The notes beneath the pieces were generated by a model that made no database searches, was not told where the DNA came from, and was given only the letters and a program-made list of their open reading frames with translations. 59,989 bases of DNA from Bacillus sp. J37 (GTDB taxonomy: Bacteria; Bacillota; Bacilli; Bacillales; Bacillaceae): assembly GCF_000518865.1 (NCBI RefSeq), contig NZ_JAEK01000027.1, positions 1 to 59,989 on the forward strand. The letters are read 5' to 3'. This document shows positions 25,435 through 34,882 of this stretch, piece after piece. The first letter of the stretch is position 1. Every line of letters starts with the position of its first letter. Position numbers and translations under genes: made by a program.

Positions 25435-28035
25435 TTACGAACCAGCAACTCCTAAGTTTCTAACGGTTACTGTATTTTGGTTCCATTGTAGTTGAGCAAT
25501 AATACGAGTTAACACATTCCCATCAATCGTTAATGGAATCGTGATATCAAATGATGCACCACTCTTGCCGCCTTCAACTCCAGTAACCACGCTGTCCATA
25601 TTTAAATCAAATTCTGTAGGTATAGCGCCTTCCATTTCTTTTTCTACATTGCTCATGGCATCAGAGAATCCAACACCAATCCCTTCACCCATGTTTTCAC
25701 CAATTCCAGCAAAAACTCGTGAAGGTGAACGAATCCCAAGCACACCTTTTACACTACTGACGATGCCACCGACAAAACCACTAACCTTATCTTTTATCCA
25801 GCCAATCATGGAAGCAATCCCATTCCAAAGTCCTTGAACTATGTTTACCCCTACTTGTCCAATGGAAACAGCCGCTTTTCCAATTCCAACGATGATGGCA
25901 GAAATAATCTGTGGTAATTGCGCCACAAGCTGAGGGATAGCCCGGAGTAATCCCGCTGCCAACTGAATGATCAGTGAAATACCCAACTCAACAATTTTAG
26001 GTAGATTCCCAGTAATAAAGTTAATGATTGATGAAATAATAGCTGGCAATGCTTCTATGAGTCTAGGTAGAGCATTGATAATTCCTACGGCTAAACCTTC
26101 AATAATTTTAAAAGCCGCCTCCAAAACCATGTCGAGATTGTTGATGATGGTTTCCACAATTAATAGAATCGCTGATACAATGGATGGAATCAGGTTAGGT
26201 AAAGCCTCGCCAATCCCAGTTGCTAGAGTCACAACCATAGTTAATGCAGCTTCGATTAAGGCAGGGAGGTTAGCGAGAATACCGTCTACCAAACTAAGAA
26301 CAAGATAAAGTGCCCCTTCTGTGATTTGAGGTAGAGCCTCGATAATCCCTTGAAGTAGAGTCGTTACAATTTGCATGGCTGAATCGATGATCATTGGAAG
26401 GTTTTCTACAATCGCACCCACTAAGGACATAATAATTTGAAGTCCCAACGTAACGAACTGAGGCAATTGCTCGGTGATGAGTTCTGTTATACCAGCAACG
26501 GTCTCTCCTATCACTTCTGCAATTTTTTCAAAATCTCCATCCGCTTCATTAATCCCATTCGATAAGCCAGAAAACAAGTCCGTAATTCCAGCAGAAACTT
26601 CACTTACCGCTGGTAGAAACACCCCTTGTAAGGAACGTTTTACACCCTCAATTCCATCCGTTAGGTTATCGTATTTGACCTCTGTTATTTGAGCCAATGC
26701 ATCTCCACTCGCGATGGTACTATCTTTTATCCCACCAAGAACTGGTAGTATACTGGCTTCTAAATCTTCAAACTGTGTACCAAACAACTGCACACCAATT
26801 GTGTTTTTTAGAAGAGGATCTTCAATCTCTTGAAGTTTTTGAATGACATTAAAGAATGCAGCATTAGCTGTTTCCCCACCTTGGGCAAACTTATTCGTCA
26901 TTTCTTCTGCATTAAGCCCAAGTGCAGTGAAGGCTTCCATACTCGACTTACTGCCGTCTTTGGCTCGGATATTAAATTCCTTAACAGCATCCCCAACCTT
27001 ATCAATACTGAAAGCACCACTCTCTGCCCCAGCTACTAAACTAGCAATAAACTCATCCGCACTAAGGCCAAGTGACGCATATTGAACGGAATATTCATTC
27101 AAGGTATCTAATAGATCGCCATTTTTATCGGCACCGTTTTGAGCACCAACGGCAATAATGTTATAAGCTTCATCTGCAGAGATGCCAAAGTTTTTCATAA
27201 GAGCACTGGCTGCCCTAGCCGATTCTTGCATATCAAAGTCAAAAGTTTTCCTCAAAGCAAAACCGGACTCGGTGGCTTTTTCTAGCTCTTCACCCATGAG
27301 TCCGGTTATCTTTTGTACCTCTGAAATTCCTACTGCGACATCATCCAAGCTATCTCCAAAATTATGCTTGTACACGTTTTGAGCAATTTCTCCCAACTCT
27401 TCAAGTTCGGCACCTGTTGCACCGGTAGAGGCAGAAATCTGATTGACAGCCATATTGTACTCATCACCAAGTTTTATCAAGCTGACCCCTGTGGCAACCG
27501 CTGCAGTTCCAATGGCAGCTACAGCTGCTCCGATGGTTGCACCGATTCCTTTTAAGACGCCACCGAGCTTTTCGAACCGACCGGAAGCATCTTCAGTCTG
27601 ATCCGCTGCATTCTGTACTTCATCAGCAAACTCCTCAACTTCTCCTTCAGCATCATTGAATCCTTCATTCAACTCTTGGATGGCTTGATTGTTATTCTCA
27701 AGTTCTCGCTCCATCTTCATCAGTTCAGACTTAGCGTTATTCAGTTGAATTTGCCAATTTTGTGTTCGTCTATCATTCTCTCCAAAAGAATCTGCTGCGT
27801 TTCTAAGTGCCGCTTCTAATGTACTAATTTTATCCTTTTGTGCATCAACTGACTTTGCAAGTGCTCCGTTTCTTGCAGTTAATGCTTCAATGGATTGATC
27901 CTGCCGATCAAATTGGGCGGTGACAAGTTTCATTTCACTTCCTAACACCTTAAAATTTTGATTGATATCCCTCAAGGCATTTTTGAAGTCCTTCTCGCCT
28001 TCCACACCGATTCGAAGTCCAAAGTTATCAGCCAC
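25435..28035 (-). CDS. Tail tape measure protein
   Basis: A protein of 866 residues from GTG 28035 (VADNFGLRIGVEGEKDFKNA), chosen because GGAGGTGAAGTC precedes it. N-terminal coiled coil (about 30-165), a TP901-type tape-measure core (about 165-420), then a long hydrophobic Ile/Leu/Val-rich helical series (about 480-740) with repeated IVE-x-LP-x-I blocks, and an RSPSRVFAGIGENM segment near the end. It sets tail length and forms the DNA-ejection channel. Confidence 0.95.
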   Translation of the reverse strand: MADNFGLRIGVEGEKDFKNALRDINQNFKVLGSEMKLVTAQFDRQDQSIEALTARNGALAKSVDAQKDKISTLEAALRNAADSFGENDRRTQNWQIQLNNAKSELMKMERELENNNQAIQELNEGFNDAEGEVEEFADEVQNAADQTEDASGRFEKLGGVLKGIGATIGAAVAAIGTAAVATGVSLIKLGDEYNMAVNQISASTGATGAELEELGEIAQNVYKHNFGDSLDDVAVGISEVQKITGLMGEELEKATESGFALRKTFDFDMQESARAASALMKNFGISADEAYNIIAVGAQNGADKNGDLLDTLNEYSVQYASLGLSADEFIASLVAGAESGAFSIDKVGDAVKEFNIRAKDGSKSSMEAFTALGLNAEEMTNKFAQGGETANAAFFNVIQKLQEIEDPLLKNTIGVQLFGTQFEDLEASILPVLGGIKDSTIASGDALAQITEVKYDNLTDGIEGVKRSLQGVFLPAVSEVSAGITDLFSGLSNGINEADGDFEKIAEVIGETVAGITELITEQLPQFVTLGLQIIMSLVGAIVENLPMIIDSAMQIVTTLLQGIIEALPQITEGALYLVLSLVDGILANLPALIEAALTMVVTLATGIGEALPNLIPSIVSAILLIVETIINNLDMVLEAAFKIIEGLAVGIINALPRLIEALPAIISSIINFITGNLPKIVELGISLIIQLAAGLLRAIPQLVAQLPQIISAIIVGIGKAAVSIGQVGVNIVQGLWNGIASMIGWIKDKVSGFVGGIVSSVKGVLGIRSPSRVFAGIGENMGEGIGVGFSDAMSNVEKEMEGAIPTEFDLNMDSVVTGVEGGKSGASFDITIPLTIDGNVLTRIIAQLQWNQNTVTVRNLGVAGS

Positions 28036-28062
28036 GACTTCACCTCCTCTCTTTTTGGGCAT

Positions 28063-28092
28063 AAAAAAGACACCCCGTTTAAAAGAGTGCCT
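28063..28092 (-). terminator. Terminator of the small tail-region gene
   Basis: GGCACTC pairs with GGGTGTC, followed by TTTTTTATG, between the small gene and the tape measure gene. Confidence 0.7.
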
Positions 28093-28101
28093 AACGATTT
28101 A

Positions 28102-28380
28102 TCACAAATAGTACCTAATGATTAATCTAGAACCAAATCCTTTTGTCTCTGTATTACCAGCCTTTGGATTTGGTAATTGAACTACTTCATCGCCAGGATT
28201 CATGCTTTTATACATTGCTCTACAGCAGCTTGCCATTCTAGCATTTTTCCCTTTATGATCTCCCATCATTTTATGAAGTATGCCACTACAAATTTCGATA
28301 CTGCTTTCTCCAGACTCTTTTGCATCCACCTTCAATTGCTTAATCTCTTTCACAAAATCCTCAAGCTTTGGAATCACCAT
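28102..28380 (-). CDS. Moron-like small protein of unknown function
   Basis: A 92-residue protein starting MVIPKLEDFVKE at 28380; AAAGGGG precedes this ATG. The middle carries a conserved-looking ARMASCCRAMYKSM block with adjacent cysteines, and the C-terminus ends FGSRLIIRYYL. It sits within the tail operon but has its own promoter (28409-28439) and terminator, so it can be expressed in the lysogen. I do not recognise the family; a DNA-binding or anti-phage role is conceivable but unsupported. Confidence 0.6.
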   Translation of the reverse strand: MVIPKLEDFVKEIKQLKVDAKESGESSIEICSGILHKMMGDHKGKNARMASCCRAMYKSMNPGDEVVQLPNPKAGNTETKGFGSRLIIRYYL

Positions 28381-28408
28381 TACTACAACCCCTTTCCCTT
28401 TTATTGGG

Positions 28409-28439
28409 ATTGTATCACAAACACTTTTTTGTAAGTCAA
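28409..28439 (-). promoter_or_regulatory. Promoter of the moron-like gene
   Basis: TTGACT (28434-28439) and TACAAT (28409-28414) with a 19-base spacer, the transcription start falling just before the ribosome binding site. Confidence 0.55.
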
Positions 28440-28550
28440 GACAGTGACTGTGTATTGTGATTAGTGTTGTGACTGGGAAAAAGGCTTGATTTACCAATGA
28501 TTTAGAGCAACTTTAGGGCTTGAAGTTTTTTTCAAACACTAGTATATATC

Positions 28551-28760
28551 CTATATCCCTACAGGAATAACATCATCAATCGAAACTTCCATCAATGGCT
28601 TAGCAATTCCCATAAACTGCTTATGACATTCCCATAAATCCATTAAATAACCCATCGGCATGAGCCACACTTCTTCTTCACTACGATTTAACTGAGCGGT
28701 TCCATAATAAATAAGTCGGATAAACAGCTCTTCATCGCTTACCCGACTTGCACGTTTTTT
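28551..28760 (-). CDS. Tail assembly chaperone, -1 frame extension (gpT-like)
   Basis: After slipping at A-AAA-AAC the ribosome would read KKRASRVSDEELFIRLIYYG and continue through WLMPMGYLMDLWECHKQFMG to a TAG at 28551. This part has no start of its own. The fused length is 615 bases including the stop, exactly 205 codons in the -1 frame. It is the expected counterpart of lambda gpG-T. Confidence 0.8.
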   Translation of the reverse strand, partial: KKRASRVSDEELFIRLIYYGTAQLNRSEEEVWLMPMGYLMDLWECHKQFMGIAKPLMEVSIDDVIPVGI

Positions 28761-29164
28761 GCTGGTTCACTCTGTATATGCCGTTTTGTGCCTTTCAACA
28801 TGGAAACCATAATCGCATTCTTGTACTCTGCCAATTCAAAAGGAGTAGTCAATAATTCAACTTCTTCCTCTGCCAATAGCTCTTTTTTATCCTCTTTATT
28901 TTTCAGATTATGAATCAGAATGGACTGATTCGCTAGTAGAGTAATAAGCCAAACAATTTCATCCAGAGCAAGTTCAAAATCCTTTGAATTCATCAGCTTT
29001 GTTCCAAGATTCTCAAGACCACCATACCTTTTTGCAATTTCCTTTGTCGCCTTCGTGGTTAAAATCAACTTGTATTCTACATCCCCAATTTCAATCACAG
29101 CACTTCTTTCCTCAGCTGCAAAATCAACATCTAGAGTTGAAGGATCCACTTTTTCATTTGCCAA
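28739..29164 (-). CDS. Tail assembly chaperone (gpG-like)
   Basis: A 141-residue protein between the major tail protein and the tape measure gene, the canonical place. N-terminal acidic helix region, IEIGDVEYKLILTTKATKEI beta/alpha part, and a C-terminus ending EPAKNVQVG. The heptamer A AAA AAC at its end lies in the zero frame so that XXY-YYZ matches AAA-AAC. It helps load the tape measure during tail assembly. Confidence 0.85.
   Translation of the reverse strand: MANEKVDPSTLDVDFAAEERSAVIEIGDVEYKLILTTKATKEIAKRYGGLENLGTKLMNSKDFELALDEIVWLITLLANQSILIHNLKNKEDKKELLAEEEVELLTTPFELAEYKNAIMVSMLKGTKRHIQSEPAKNVQVG
28754..28760 (-). promoter_or_regulatory. -1 programmed frameshift site
   Basis: Minus-strand AAAAAAC, 14 bases before the gpG-like stop. 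Frame and spacing are exactly right for a -1 shift into the downstream gpT-like frame. Confidence 0.8.
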
Positions 29165-29180
29165 TGTTCTTCATCCCCCT

Positions 29181-30062
29181 TTACGATACGGTTACCGTAG
29201 CCACGTTCGTTTTTACAGCACTAGCACCAACTGAAGTCAACACGCAGTAGTAATAATAGCTTCCTGCAATAAGATTCGTTGGGATATCAAAGCTCGCTGA
29301 CGTTTCCCCATTAATAGCGGTTCCACCTGTCGTGCTATCGGTTGTATTTTCATACCACTGATAAGTGACAGGATAACTAGTATTCGTGCTTGCAACAACC
29401 GATAAACTGCCAGAAATGCTACCTTCTACTACTTCTGTTAAATCAGCGGGCTGCACGGTAACCGTAATTGCTGGAGTTACTGGTGAAAAGTCAGGCTCAT
29501 ATACAGAACTAAACCATTTGGTTATGGTTTCTTGCGCTACACCATTGTCCCCTTCTGTGACCTCCGCTTTCCATGGATGTTTATTTTCAGTGTCCAGCTT
29601 ATTTCTTCTAAAAACGGTACCTTCTATGGTGGGACTACTAAACGTAATTGATTCACCTTTTGTCGTAAGGTTCGTTGTAGGAATGCTAAAAATAACTCGA
29701 TACAACCAAAAGTATCGATACTTTCCATTCGCTTTCTTGGCACGAAACCCAACTGCCACAGGATTCCCACCATCTTCACTTCTTGAAACCACGACATTGT
29801 TGCTATCAATCTTACTTCCTGTTAAATCTTGTGCTGCTATGGAGCCGATATCATCAATTCCAAGGGTTAATGTTCCACTATTAAATTCCTTTACAATTTC
29901 TGATGCGCCATCATCCGCATAAAGGATAGCTTCAATGAGTTCAACACTGAGTTCTGCGGTCATGGCCTTCGCTAGTATTTTTGGAGTTCCATATGTTTCA
30001 ATACCATTCTCATCTTCTGTGATCTTGGCATAAAATAAACGGTCCAATCCGATTGTTGCCAT
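29181..30062 (-). CDS. Major tail protein with C-terminal Ig-like domain
   Basis: A 293-residue protein. Residues 1-190 have the phi13-type tube fold (MATIGLDRLFYAKITEDENG, ASEIVKEFNSGTLTLGIDDI). Residues about 198-293 are an Ig-like/Big-type decoration domain (PADLTEVVEGSISGSLSVVA, TYQWYENTT, YYYYCVLTSVG). Tube-surface Ig domains are common and may bind cell-surface sugars. Confidence 0.9.
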   Translation of the reverse strand: MATIGLDRLFYAKITEDENGIETYGTPKILAKAMTAELSVELIEAILYADDGASEIVKEFNSGTLTLGIDDIGSIAAQDLTGSKIDSNNVVVSRSEDGGNPVAVGFRAKKANGKYRYFWLYRVIFSIPTTNLTTKGESITFSSPTIEGTVFRRNKLDTENKHPWKAEVTEGDNGVAQETITKWFSSVYEPDFSPVTPAITVTVQPADLTEVVEGSISGSLSVVASTNTSYPVTYQWYENTTDSTTGGTAINGETSASFDIPTNLIAGSYYYYCVLTSVGASAVKTNVATVTVS

Positions 30063-30407
30063 TTAATATTCCTCCATTTCATATTCTTTCAAGATATCAA
30101 TGGCATAATGATGATATTTAGTATCATCTTCAAACCCGATATACTGTCGATCCGTAATGGTTATATCCGCTTTAAGCAGGATCTTTGTAAGCTGTTTTTT
30201 TAATGGTTGGTAATTCTTTTTTATAAAAAGCGATAGCCGTGCTTCCTCGATAACTGAATGGGCTTGATTATCGGCAAAGAAGTCCAACCTGTCTGACATC
30301 GGTGTAATTACGATGTACTCATCAGGCGGTTTCTTGGAAAAGACACCTGTTTCAATGGGAATCCCGATGGGTTCAAGTAAGGTATTCAGGTCTTTTAATA
30401 GACTCAT
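30063..30407 (-). CDS. Tail terminator-type protein
   Basis: A 114-residue protein in the position of the tail-completion/terminator gene (after the gp10-like gene, before the major tail protein). Sequence is compatible with the DUF3168/DUF806 type (EYIVITPMSDRLDFFADNQA, then RLSLFIKKNY). Overlaps the preceding gene by four bases. It should close the tail tube and join it to the head. Confidence 0.75.
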   Translation of the reverse strand: MSLLKDLNTLLEPIGIPIETGVFSKKPPDEYIVITPMSDRLDFFADNQAHSVIEEARLSLFIKKNYQPLKKQLTKILLKADITITDRQYIGFEDDTKYHHYAIDILKEYEMEEY

Positions 30408-30838
30408 AGTTTCTCAATCTCCTTATTCAGTGCTTTCTCCATCGCCTCTGCACAGGCTTTTCTTGTAGCGGATTTTGTAGGTTTTAGCCACGGTCTAGGA
30501 GGTTGGCCGGATTTGCCATACTCCAATACAGCTGCCTTCAATGCATTCGAAACTCCCCTACTGTCCTTTGTTGTAGGAATACCCACCCTAAGGTTCCAGT
30601 CCCCTTTTGCATCTTGGACTGCCTTTGTCGTTTCAAGTGATGCTAATAATTCACCAGAAGATTGAGAAGGTTCTTTTGTTCCCTGCCCAATTCTAGCAGC
30701 TAGATTACTTTTTGCTTTTTGAATCACTGGCTCTGCTCCCTTTTCTAATACTCTTGGAACAATGTCATCAAAGTGACGATTTAATGTTGCGATTCTTTCT
30801 AAAAAGTCATCCGGCATCTTTACTGCTGCTCTTGCCAT
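30404..30838 (-). CDS. HK97 gp10-like tail/morphogenesis protein
   Basis: A 144-residue protein with the gp10 family pattern: N-terminal helix, basic middle (VIQKAKSNLAARIG), and C-terminal EYGKSGQPPRPWLKPTKSAT, the PxPF/W-type end. Location between head closure and tail terminator is canonical. Confidence 0.9.
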   Translation of the reverse strand: MARAAVKMPDDFLERIATLNRHFDDIVPRVLEKGAEPVIQKAKSNLAARIGQGTKEPSQSSGELLASLETTKAVQDAKGDWNLRVGIPTTKDSRGVSNALKAAVLEYGKSGQPPRPWLKPTKSATRKACAEAMEKALNKEIEKL

Positions 30839-30842
30839 AGCC

Positions 30843-31178
30843 TCACCCCTTTGACCCTGTAATTTTCTCAGCCAATACTTCTACATACATGCCTCGCTCT
30901 TTGATATCCTCAACACTCAAAATGTTGTACCGTTCATCCTTACAGCCAATGACTAAATCTGTGGTTAGCTCGAATCCCCGAGGTTTTCTAAAACGAAAAA
31001 GAGAGCTAGCCTCAGAAAAACTAGCCCGGTTCTTCCAAGCTTCACTCCCATGACGATTCTCTTTATAAGCCCTCATGGAGGTTAATAGTTGCTCCCCCTC
31101 GGTGGCAAATCCTTCTTCATCTTTAACATAAACAGTGCTAAAAATTTCAATCTGGACATTCATTTTCCCTAAACTCAT
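30843..31178 (-). CDS. Head closure protein
   Basis: A 111-residue head-tail adaptor. Beta-rich, with the family-like N-terminus MNVQIEIFSTVYVKDEEGF and a C-terminal YNILSVEDIKERGMYVEVLA. It overlaps the connector gene by four bases. Confidence 0.85.
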   Translation of the reverse strand: MSLGKMNVQIEIFSTVYVKDEEGFATEGEQLLTSMRAYKENRHGSEAWKNRASFSEASSLFRFRKPRGFELTTDLVIGCKDERYNILSVEDIKERGMYVEVLAEKITGSKG

Positions 31179-31489
31179 ATGATCACGTCCTTATTCAATC
31201 GAAGGAGCATATTGACCACATTCCATACTTGCTTACTCGCTTCCACATTGTCAGCAAAAAAGCCACCCGTGCTACCATCCCGACTTTCATAAAAGTAAGA
31301 CGATAGCATGATGACAGCCTGTTCGGTCGTAGGATGCAAAGGATTCTCTTTGTAAAAGCCATCAGGTTTCTTTTGATAGCTTTCTGCATAGGAAACAGCG
31401 GCATTGATGAAACCAGAAAGCAGGACATCGTCTTCATCATGGTTAAGAATAATGTTTTGTTTTACCTTTGATAACAACTCCTCCATCAC
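31175..31489 (-). CDS. Head-tail connector protein (gp6-like)
   Basis: A 104-residue helical protein with LSGFINAAVSYAESYQKKPD and AVIMLSSYFYESRDGS, typical of phage gp6-like connectors (adaptor ring below the portal). Confidence 0.9.
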   Translation of the reverse strand: MMEELLSKVKQNIILNHDEDDVLLSGFINAAVSYAESYQKKPDGFYKENPLHPTTEQAVIMLSSYFYESRDGSTGGFFADNVEASKQVWNVVNMLLRLNKDVII

Positions 31490-31504
31490 TGCTTCCTCCC
31501 TTTA

Positions 31505-31726
31505 TTATTCAATGTTCATCAGACCAGCTGCTTTTAGTTTTGCTAGTAAAGCATTAAAGTCAGTAACAAGTCCAGCTACATCTACAGCAGTACTATCTGC
31601 TTGAAGTGCGGCTGGACTTAATGGTGTTCCGTCAAAAGCTAACTTTCCTTCTGGAGTTATATCTAATTCCCCACCAATGACGGTTCGATTTCCACCTTGT
31701 TCGGTATAATTTTTGACATTACTCAT
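31505..31726 (-). CDS. Head fiber/decoration protein
   Basis: A 73-residue protein directly after the capsid gene. Contains QGGNRTVIGGELDITPEGKL and a C-terminal helix LVTDFNALLAKLKAAGLM, the pattern I associate with Phage_fiber_2 head fiber proteins. It probably decorates the capsid. Confidence 0.75.
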   Translation of the reverse strand: MSNVKNYTEQGGNRTVIGGELDITPEGKLAFDGTPLSPAALQADSTAVDVAGLVTDFNALLAKLKAAGLMNIE

Positions 31727-31736
31727 GAACGATCAC

Positions 31737-32930
31737 CTACGCTTTCTGTTGAAGGACTTTAATCGCTTCAGGAAGAATCAACTTTCCATCCACCCGCTGT
31801 GAGGCTTTGAAACCAACTTGTCCTGTTGCGGCATATAATTCATTTAATCTCTGGAAAGAACGACCTTGTCTGTCAGCTACCCAATAGTATCCGAAATCAC
31901 CAAAAGCAATCGTCTTCGCCCCAGCTTCCACGGTTGGAACATAGGCAGATGTTTTAACTGGACGATTCAGGATTGTATCAGGTTGACCTGCTTGGATCGA
32001 AGGCTGCCATAAGTACTGTCCATTCCCATCTTTCAGCTTTCGAATCAGTTTGACCGTCGCATCATTCATGATAAAAATGGCCTTTTTACGATAAGGCGAT
32101 TTCAATGAGTAGAATAGATCCATAATTTCATCCACTGAAACAGCGGTTGCTGAAGTTCCAGTCACGCCAAGTTCCGCTCCACCCGTTGCATTAAAAATGC
32201 CAGTCGGTTTTCCGGTACCATCTCCAACAAAGAATGCTTCTTCTTCTTTGGCACCAATCCGTCTGGCAAATTCTTTTGCAATATACGCTTCAAGATTAAA
32301 CACACTATCATTCAAAAGTTCCTCGGACACTTTAATCATGGTGGCTAATTTATAAGCTCCAATCGAAACTTGTCCAAAGCTATCATCCGATTCAGGAATA
32401 AGCCCTTCTTCATCCACCCAAGAAGCAGTTCCTTTTGAAGCAACCACTGGAATTTTACGGTCTCCTGAGGAAGTTGTGATGACCTTAGCTAATGAACGGA
32501 AGATATTTTCCTCTTCTAAGGATTCAATGAGTGTTCTTTCAAACTCATCTGGAGCAAGGAATCCACCCTCAGAGTCGGTTCCAATCTTCAAGGCATTCTG
32601 TACTTCATAATTACTTTTGTTTCTCATCGATTTCCAGAACGCTTCCCTGTATTCATTTGTTGCTCGGCCTGTTTTTTGCCCTTCAGCACCCGTTGGCTTT
32701 GAAGTAATGGGCTGATTAATCGGTTTGGAAAGTTCTAAATCAATGGCTTGTTGCCTTTCCAATCGGTCGATTTCCTTACCTAGATTAACGACTTCTGCCT
32801 CCATCTTTTCATAGGTGGAGGTATCTTCAGCTGAAAGGATCCCGTCTTCCCCACGTTTTGAATCAAGAAATGCCTTTGTTTGTTCCCATGCTTTTGCTCG
32901 TTTTTCACGTAGTTCTAATACTTTACTCAT
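31737..32930 (-). CDS. Major capsid protein, HK97 fold
   Basis: A 397-residue protein. N-terminal coiled-coil delta/scaffold domain (about 1-105), then the capsid body beginning near EYREAFWKSMRNKSNYEVQN; characteristic motifs LAPDEFERTLIESLEEENIF and RQGRSFQRLNELYAATGQVG. The scaffold part is expected to be removed by the ClpP-like protease encoded upstream. Confidence 0.95.
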   Translation of the reverse strand: MSKVLELREKRAKAWEQTKAFLDSKRGEDGILSAEDTSTYEKMEAEVVNLGKEIDRLERQQAIDLELSKPINQPITSKPTGAEGQKTGRATNEYREAFWKSMRNKSNYEVQNALKIGTDSEGGFLAPDEFERTLIESLEEENIFRSLAKVITTSSGDRKIPVVASKGTASWVDEEGLIPESDDSFGQVSIGAYKLATMIKVSEELLNDSVFNLEAYIAKEFARRIGAKEEEAFFVGDGTGKPTGIFNATGGAELGVTGTSATAVSVDEIMDLFYSLKSPYRKKAIFIMNDATVKLIRKLKDGNGQYLWQPSIQAGQPDTILNRPVKTSAYVPTVEAGAKTIAFGDFGYYWVADRQGRSFQRLNELYAATGQVGFKASQRVDGKLILPEAIKVLQQKA

Positions 32931-32943
32931 CCAAATCTCCTCC

Positions 32944-33630
32944 TCAAAATTTTAAGAGGTCTAGCCTCTTATCCAATATGGTGATGTCTGTTCCTGTTTT
33001 CTTCTCTCTTTTAGGCAGTTTGTGCAAAAAGGAATTCACCACCGCCATTTTGTTGTAAATAACCCCTTCATCTGATGACTCTTGATTACTTTCTTCTTGA
33101 AACATAATCGCATCAGCAAAACCAAGCTCCACCGCTTTTTTTGAATTAAACCAGCTTTCATCATCCATCATGTGTGAGAGTTTGGTCCTTGAAAGACCTG
33201 TCTTTAGCTCATAAGCGTTAATAATGCTTTCTTTGACCTCGCTCAGCATCTGGATCGCTTTTTTCATTTCAGCTGTATCTCCAAAAGCGATAGTCATGGG
33301 ATTATGAATCATCATCATGGAGACGGGTGACATTTGAACTTCACCACCTGCCATTGCAATGACTGAGGCAGCACTAGCAGCAATTCCGTCAATCTTTACG
33401 GTTACATCCCCCTTGTAATCCATGAGCATGTTGTAAATTTGACTCGCTGCAAAAACATCGCCACCTGGTGAATTAATCCAAACGGTGATTTTCCCACCAT
33501 CATTGTTTAGCTCTGATTTAAACTGTTTCGGTGTTACTTCATCGCCAAACCATGATTCTTCAGCAATGACTCCATCCAGATGAAGTGTCCTGCCGTCTTC
33601 ATTCTTGACCCAATTCCAAAACTTCTTCAT
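32944..33630 (-). CDS. ClpP-related head maturation protease
   Basis: A 228-residue serine protease: NSPGGDVFAASQIYN, nucleophile Ser86 within GIAASAASVIAM, catalytic His109 in MMMIHNPM, then the acidic member in the following helix region. It cleaves the capsid scaffold domain. Start ATG follows AGGAGGGATAAGCC. Confidence 0.9.
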   Translation of the reverse strand: MKKFWNWVKNEDGRTLHLDGVIAEESWFGDEVTPKQFKSELNNDGGKITVWINSPGGDVFAASQIYNMLMDYKGDVTVKIDGIAASAASVIAMAGGEVQMSPVSMMMIHNPMTIAFGDTAEMKKAIQMLSEVKESIINAYELKTGLSRTKLSHMMDDESWFNSKKAVELGFADAIMFQEESNQESSDEGVIYNKMAVVNSFLHKLPKREKKTGTDITILDKRLDLLKF

Positions 33631-33633
33631 GGC

Positions 33634-34857
33634 TTATCCCTCCTCATATTTTTCTGTCCATGCTCCTGCCTTTGACATGTCGACAAAGTTTCCGTTAACC
33701 AAATATTTGTCTCCACCCTGTTCTTCAGGGATTAAGTTCATCTCTTCTAGTTCTCTAATGTCATTCGCAGACATCACTCCGTTTTGCCGCATGATTTGAT
33801 AGAATTGCGCTCTTGAACCTGCATCTCCTCGGAGTCGCCCGTTCAAATTAAACTTGATAAAGTATTCTTTCTTATCAGTTTCACTTAACAATGCCTTCTT
33901 CATGGACTGTTCAATTCTCGTAACCCAAGGTATGATCGTATTGTCGATGAAGCTAATCGATTGATGTTCAATATTACTAAAAGTTGCTTTATCCAAGTTG
34001 GCTACCAGATGAGGTGGAACTCGAAAGATTCTACAAATCTCTTCCGTTTGAAATTTTCTCGTTTCAAGGAATTGTGCTTGTTCTGGTGGAATACCGATAC
34101 TTTGAAACTTCATTCCTTCTTCAAGGACAGCAATTCGATGGGCATTGTTGCTTCCTTGATATACGGCATTCCAGCTTTCCCGTATCTTCGATGGGTCTTT
34201 AACTACACCGGGATGTTCCAGCACACCGCCTGGGTTAGCACCATTCGCAAAGAACCTCGCCCCGTACTCTTCGGTTGCAAGGGCCATTCCTATCGCATTT
34301 TTAGCCATAGCAATTGGTGAATATCCCACCAGACCATCAAAGCCAAGCCCAGGAATATGAAGAACCTCCTCTTTTCGAAGGATTACCGTACCCATGTCTT
34401 TTCGATATTCATAGTAAAGTTCCCCGGTAGAAGTTCTATCCACCGTCATCCTATCAGGCAATAAAGGATAAAGAGAAAGCACATTTCCTCTACCATCTCG
34501 GATAATCTGGGCGTAGGCATTTCCCCATAATAAAAGATGACTCATCAGTGTTTCTCTAAACACGAACGAAGTCATCTCGGCATTTGGCTCATCATGGAGC
34601 TTGTAATACAAACCGTTTTCTACTGCTTTTTCCTTTCCATTGTCAGTGTATCTGTAAAGATGAAGCGGGAGACTGGCGATGGTTTCTGCCAGAATACGTA
34701 CACACGCATAGACTGCAGTGGTCTGCATCGCTGTTCTTTCATTTACTGTTTTTCCACTCGTTGTCCCACCAAAGAAGAAGCTGTAAGTACTTCCTAAAAA
34801 GTTGTTCTTTGGACCATCTCTTGATTGAAAAAGTCTAGATATCAGTGGTATTTTCAT
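33634..34857 (-). CDS. Portal protein, HK97 type
   Basis: A 407-residue protein starting MKIPLISRLFQSRD; an upstream in-frame ATG lacks a binding site, while AGGATG lies at a good distance here. Motifs: TAVYACVRILAETIASLPLH, YELL-type clip HDEPNAEMTSFVFRETLMSH, and FQTEEICRIFRVPPHLVANL. Forms the dodecameric DNA gate of the head. Confidence 0.95.
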   Translation of the reverse strand: MKIPLISRLFQSRDGPKNNFLGSTYSFFFGGTTSGKTVNERTAMQTTAVYACVRILAETIASLPLHLYRYTDNGKEKAVENGLYYKLHDEPNAEMTSFVFRETLMSHLLLWGNAYAQIIRDGRGNVLSLYPLLPDRMTVDRTSTGELYYEYRKDMGTVILRKEEVLHIPGLGFDGLVGYSPIAMAKNAIGMALATEEYGARFFANGANPGGVLEHPGVVKDPSKIRESWNAVYQGSNNAHRIAVLEEGMKFQSIGIPPEQAQFLETRKFQTEEICRIFRVPPHLVANLDKATFSNIEHQSISFIDNTIIPWVTRIEQSMKKALLSETDKKEYFIKFNLNGRLRGDAGSRAQFYQIMRQNGVMSANDIRELEEMNLIPEEQGGDKYLVNGNFVDMSKAGAWTEKYEEG

Positions 34858-34882
34858 GTTCTCACATCCTAAAATCAGGCAT

